Assembly (NCBI GenBank): GCA_910579645.1
Contig: CAJTVK010000076.1
Span: forward strand, 1 to 21,620
From: an uncultured Lachnospiraceae bacterium
GTDB lineage: Bacteria > Bacillota > Clostridia > Lachnospirales > Lachnospiraceae
Direction of reading: 5' to 3'
DNA: 21,620 nucleotides
The notes under the pieces are model-generated. The model had not been told where the DNA came from, ran no database searches, and worked only from the letters and a program-made list of their open reading frames with translations. Positions 21,341-21,620 of this stretch are shown here, one piece after another (position 1 is the stretch's first letter; each line of letters starts with the position of its first letter). The translations under genes were made by a program, and so were the position numbers.

Positions 21341-21620
21341 TTATTCCTCAAATAAGGGGGTTGGATATAGCCGTTTGAGTTTTACCCTTGCCTCTTTTGT
21401 AGTAAACTGCCAGCTTACACCTTTCTGGCGCAGATTACGGTCCCTTTCCCACTCAGAGAGCATTTCATTGAGTTCCTGGATTTTGGGAACACGTCGGTTT
21501 CCCAGGCACTGCATGGATAAAGAACTCAGTTCGGTTTCTGCTATGTTTAACCAGCTTCCGTGTTTTGGGGTGTAATGGAATTCAAACTTCTGCATCAGTT
21601 CCAGGGCTGTTTCCGGCGGA
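21341..21620 (-). mobile_element. IS630-family transposase, C-terminal part (cut by window edge)
   Basis: The last 93 codons of a DDE transposase, with the frame open to the window edge. FEFHYTPKHGSWLNIAETE matches the end of the IS630-family catalytic domain (the third acidic residue lies in NIAE), and the tail WQFTTKEARVKLKRLYP is also typical. An internal Met at 21595 is not the true start, since codons upstream read on as PPETALEL, as in full-length relatives. Whether the element is complete or a remnant cannot be seen. It transcribes toward the SGNH gene and stops about 70 bases from it. Confidence 0.88.

Overview
The window looks like a Clostridia chromosome, probably Lachnospiraceae. 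Grounds: consensus AGGAGG-type ribosome binding sites, sigma-A promoters with TGn extended -10 boxes, a Pdu/GRM-like microcompartment, BmrCD-type ABC exporters and an IS630-family end. The genus is an inference. Almost all genes are on the minus strand; only an SGNH hydrolase is on the plus strand.

Region 1 (131-9462) is a complete bacterial microcompartment (BMC) operon read right to left. A near-consensus promoter inside a perfect 10-bp-arm palindrome (9419-9462) leads to a class II (fuculose/rhamnulose-phosphate type) aldolase, a GlcG/HbpS-like protein, a PduP-type CoA-acylating aldehyde dehydrogenase, a zinc alcohol dehydrogenase, four BMC-H shell proteins, PduL, an EutN/CcmL pentamer, PduS and PduT, and ends at an intrinsic terminator (131-170). 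Five proteins carry terminal amphipathic helices typical of encapsulation peptides. Inferred pathway: the aldolase releases lactaldehyde from a 6-deoxysugar phosphate; the alcohol dehydrogenase reduces part of it to 1,2-propanediol while the aldehyde dehydrogenase and PduL oxidise the rest through lactyl-CoA to lactyl-phosphate; PduS/PduT handle electrons. No diol dehydratase or glycyl radical enzyme is in the operon. It also has a strong intrinsic terminator between the shell genes and pduL, a BMC-H gene with two good translation starts, and two copies of a roughly 130-nt element that fold alike although their stem sequences differ.

Region 2 (9463-9890) is non-coding and rich in inverted repeats. 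It holds a 68-bp tandem duplication whose hairpin stem has compensatory changes.

Region 3 (9891-15504) is a visibly AT-richer five-gene operon from its own promoter: a 32-residue hydrophobic peptide, a membrane-anchored protein with two related beta-rich repeats, a one-chain ABC exporter with a degenerate signature motif, a 667-residue protein with a RES (NAD+-degrading toxin fold) domain, and an aminoglycoside-phosphotransferase-like kinase. I know no named system with this composition; it is the best candidate here for an undescribed system.

Region 4 (15717-20209) holds an AEC-family permease and a heterodimeric ABC exporter with one degenerate ATP site. Region 5 (20443-21620) holds a plus-strand SGNH hydrolase and the 3' end of an IS630-family transposase cut by the window edge.
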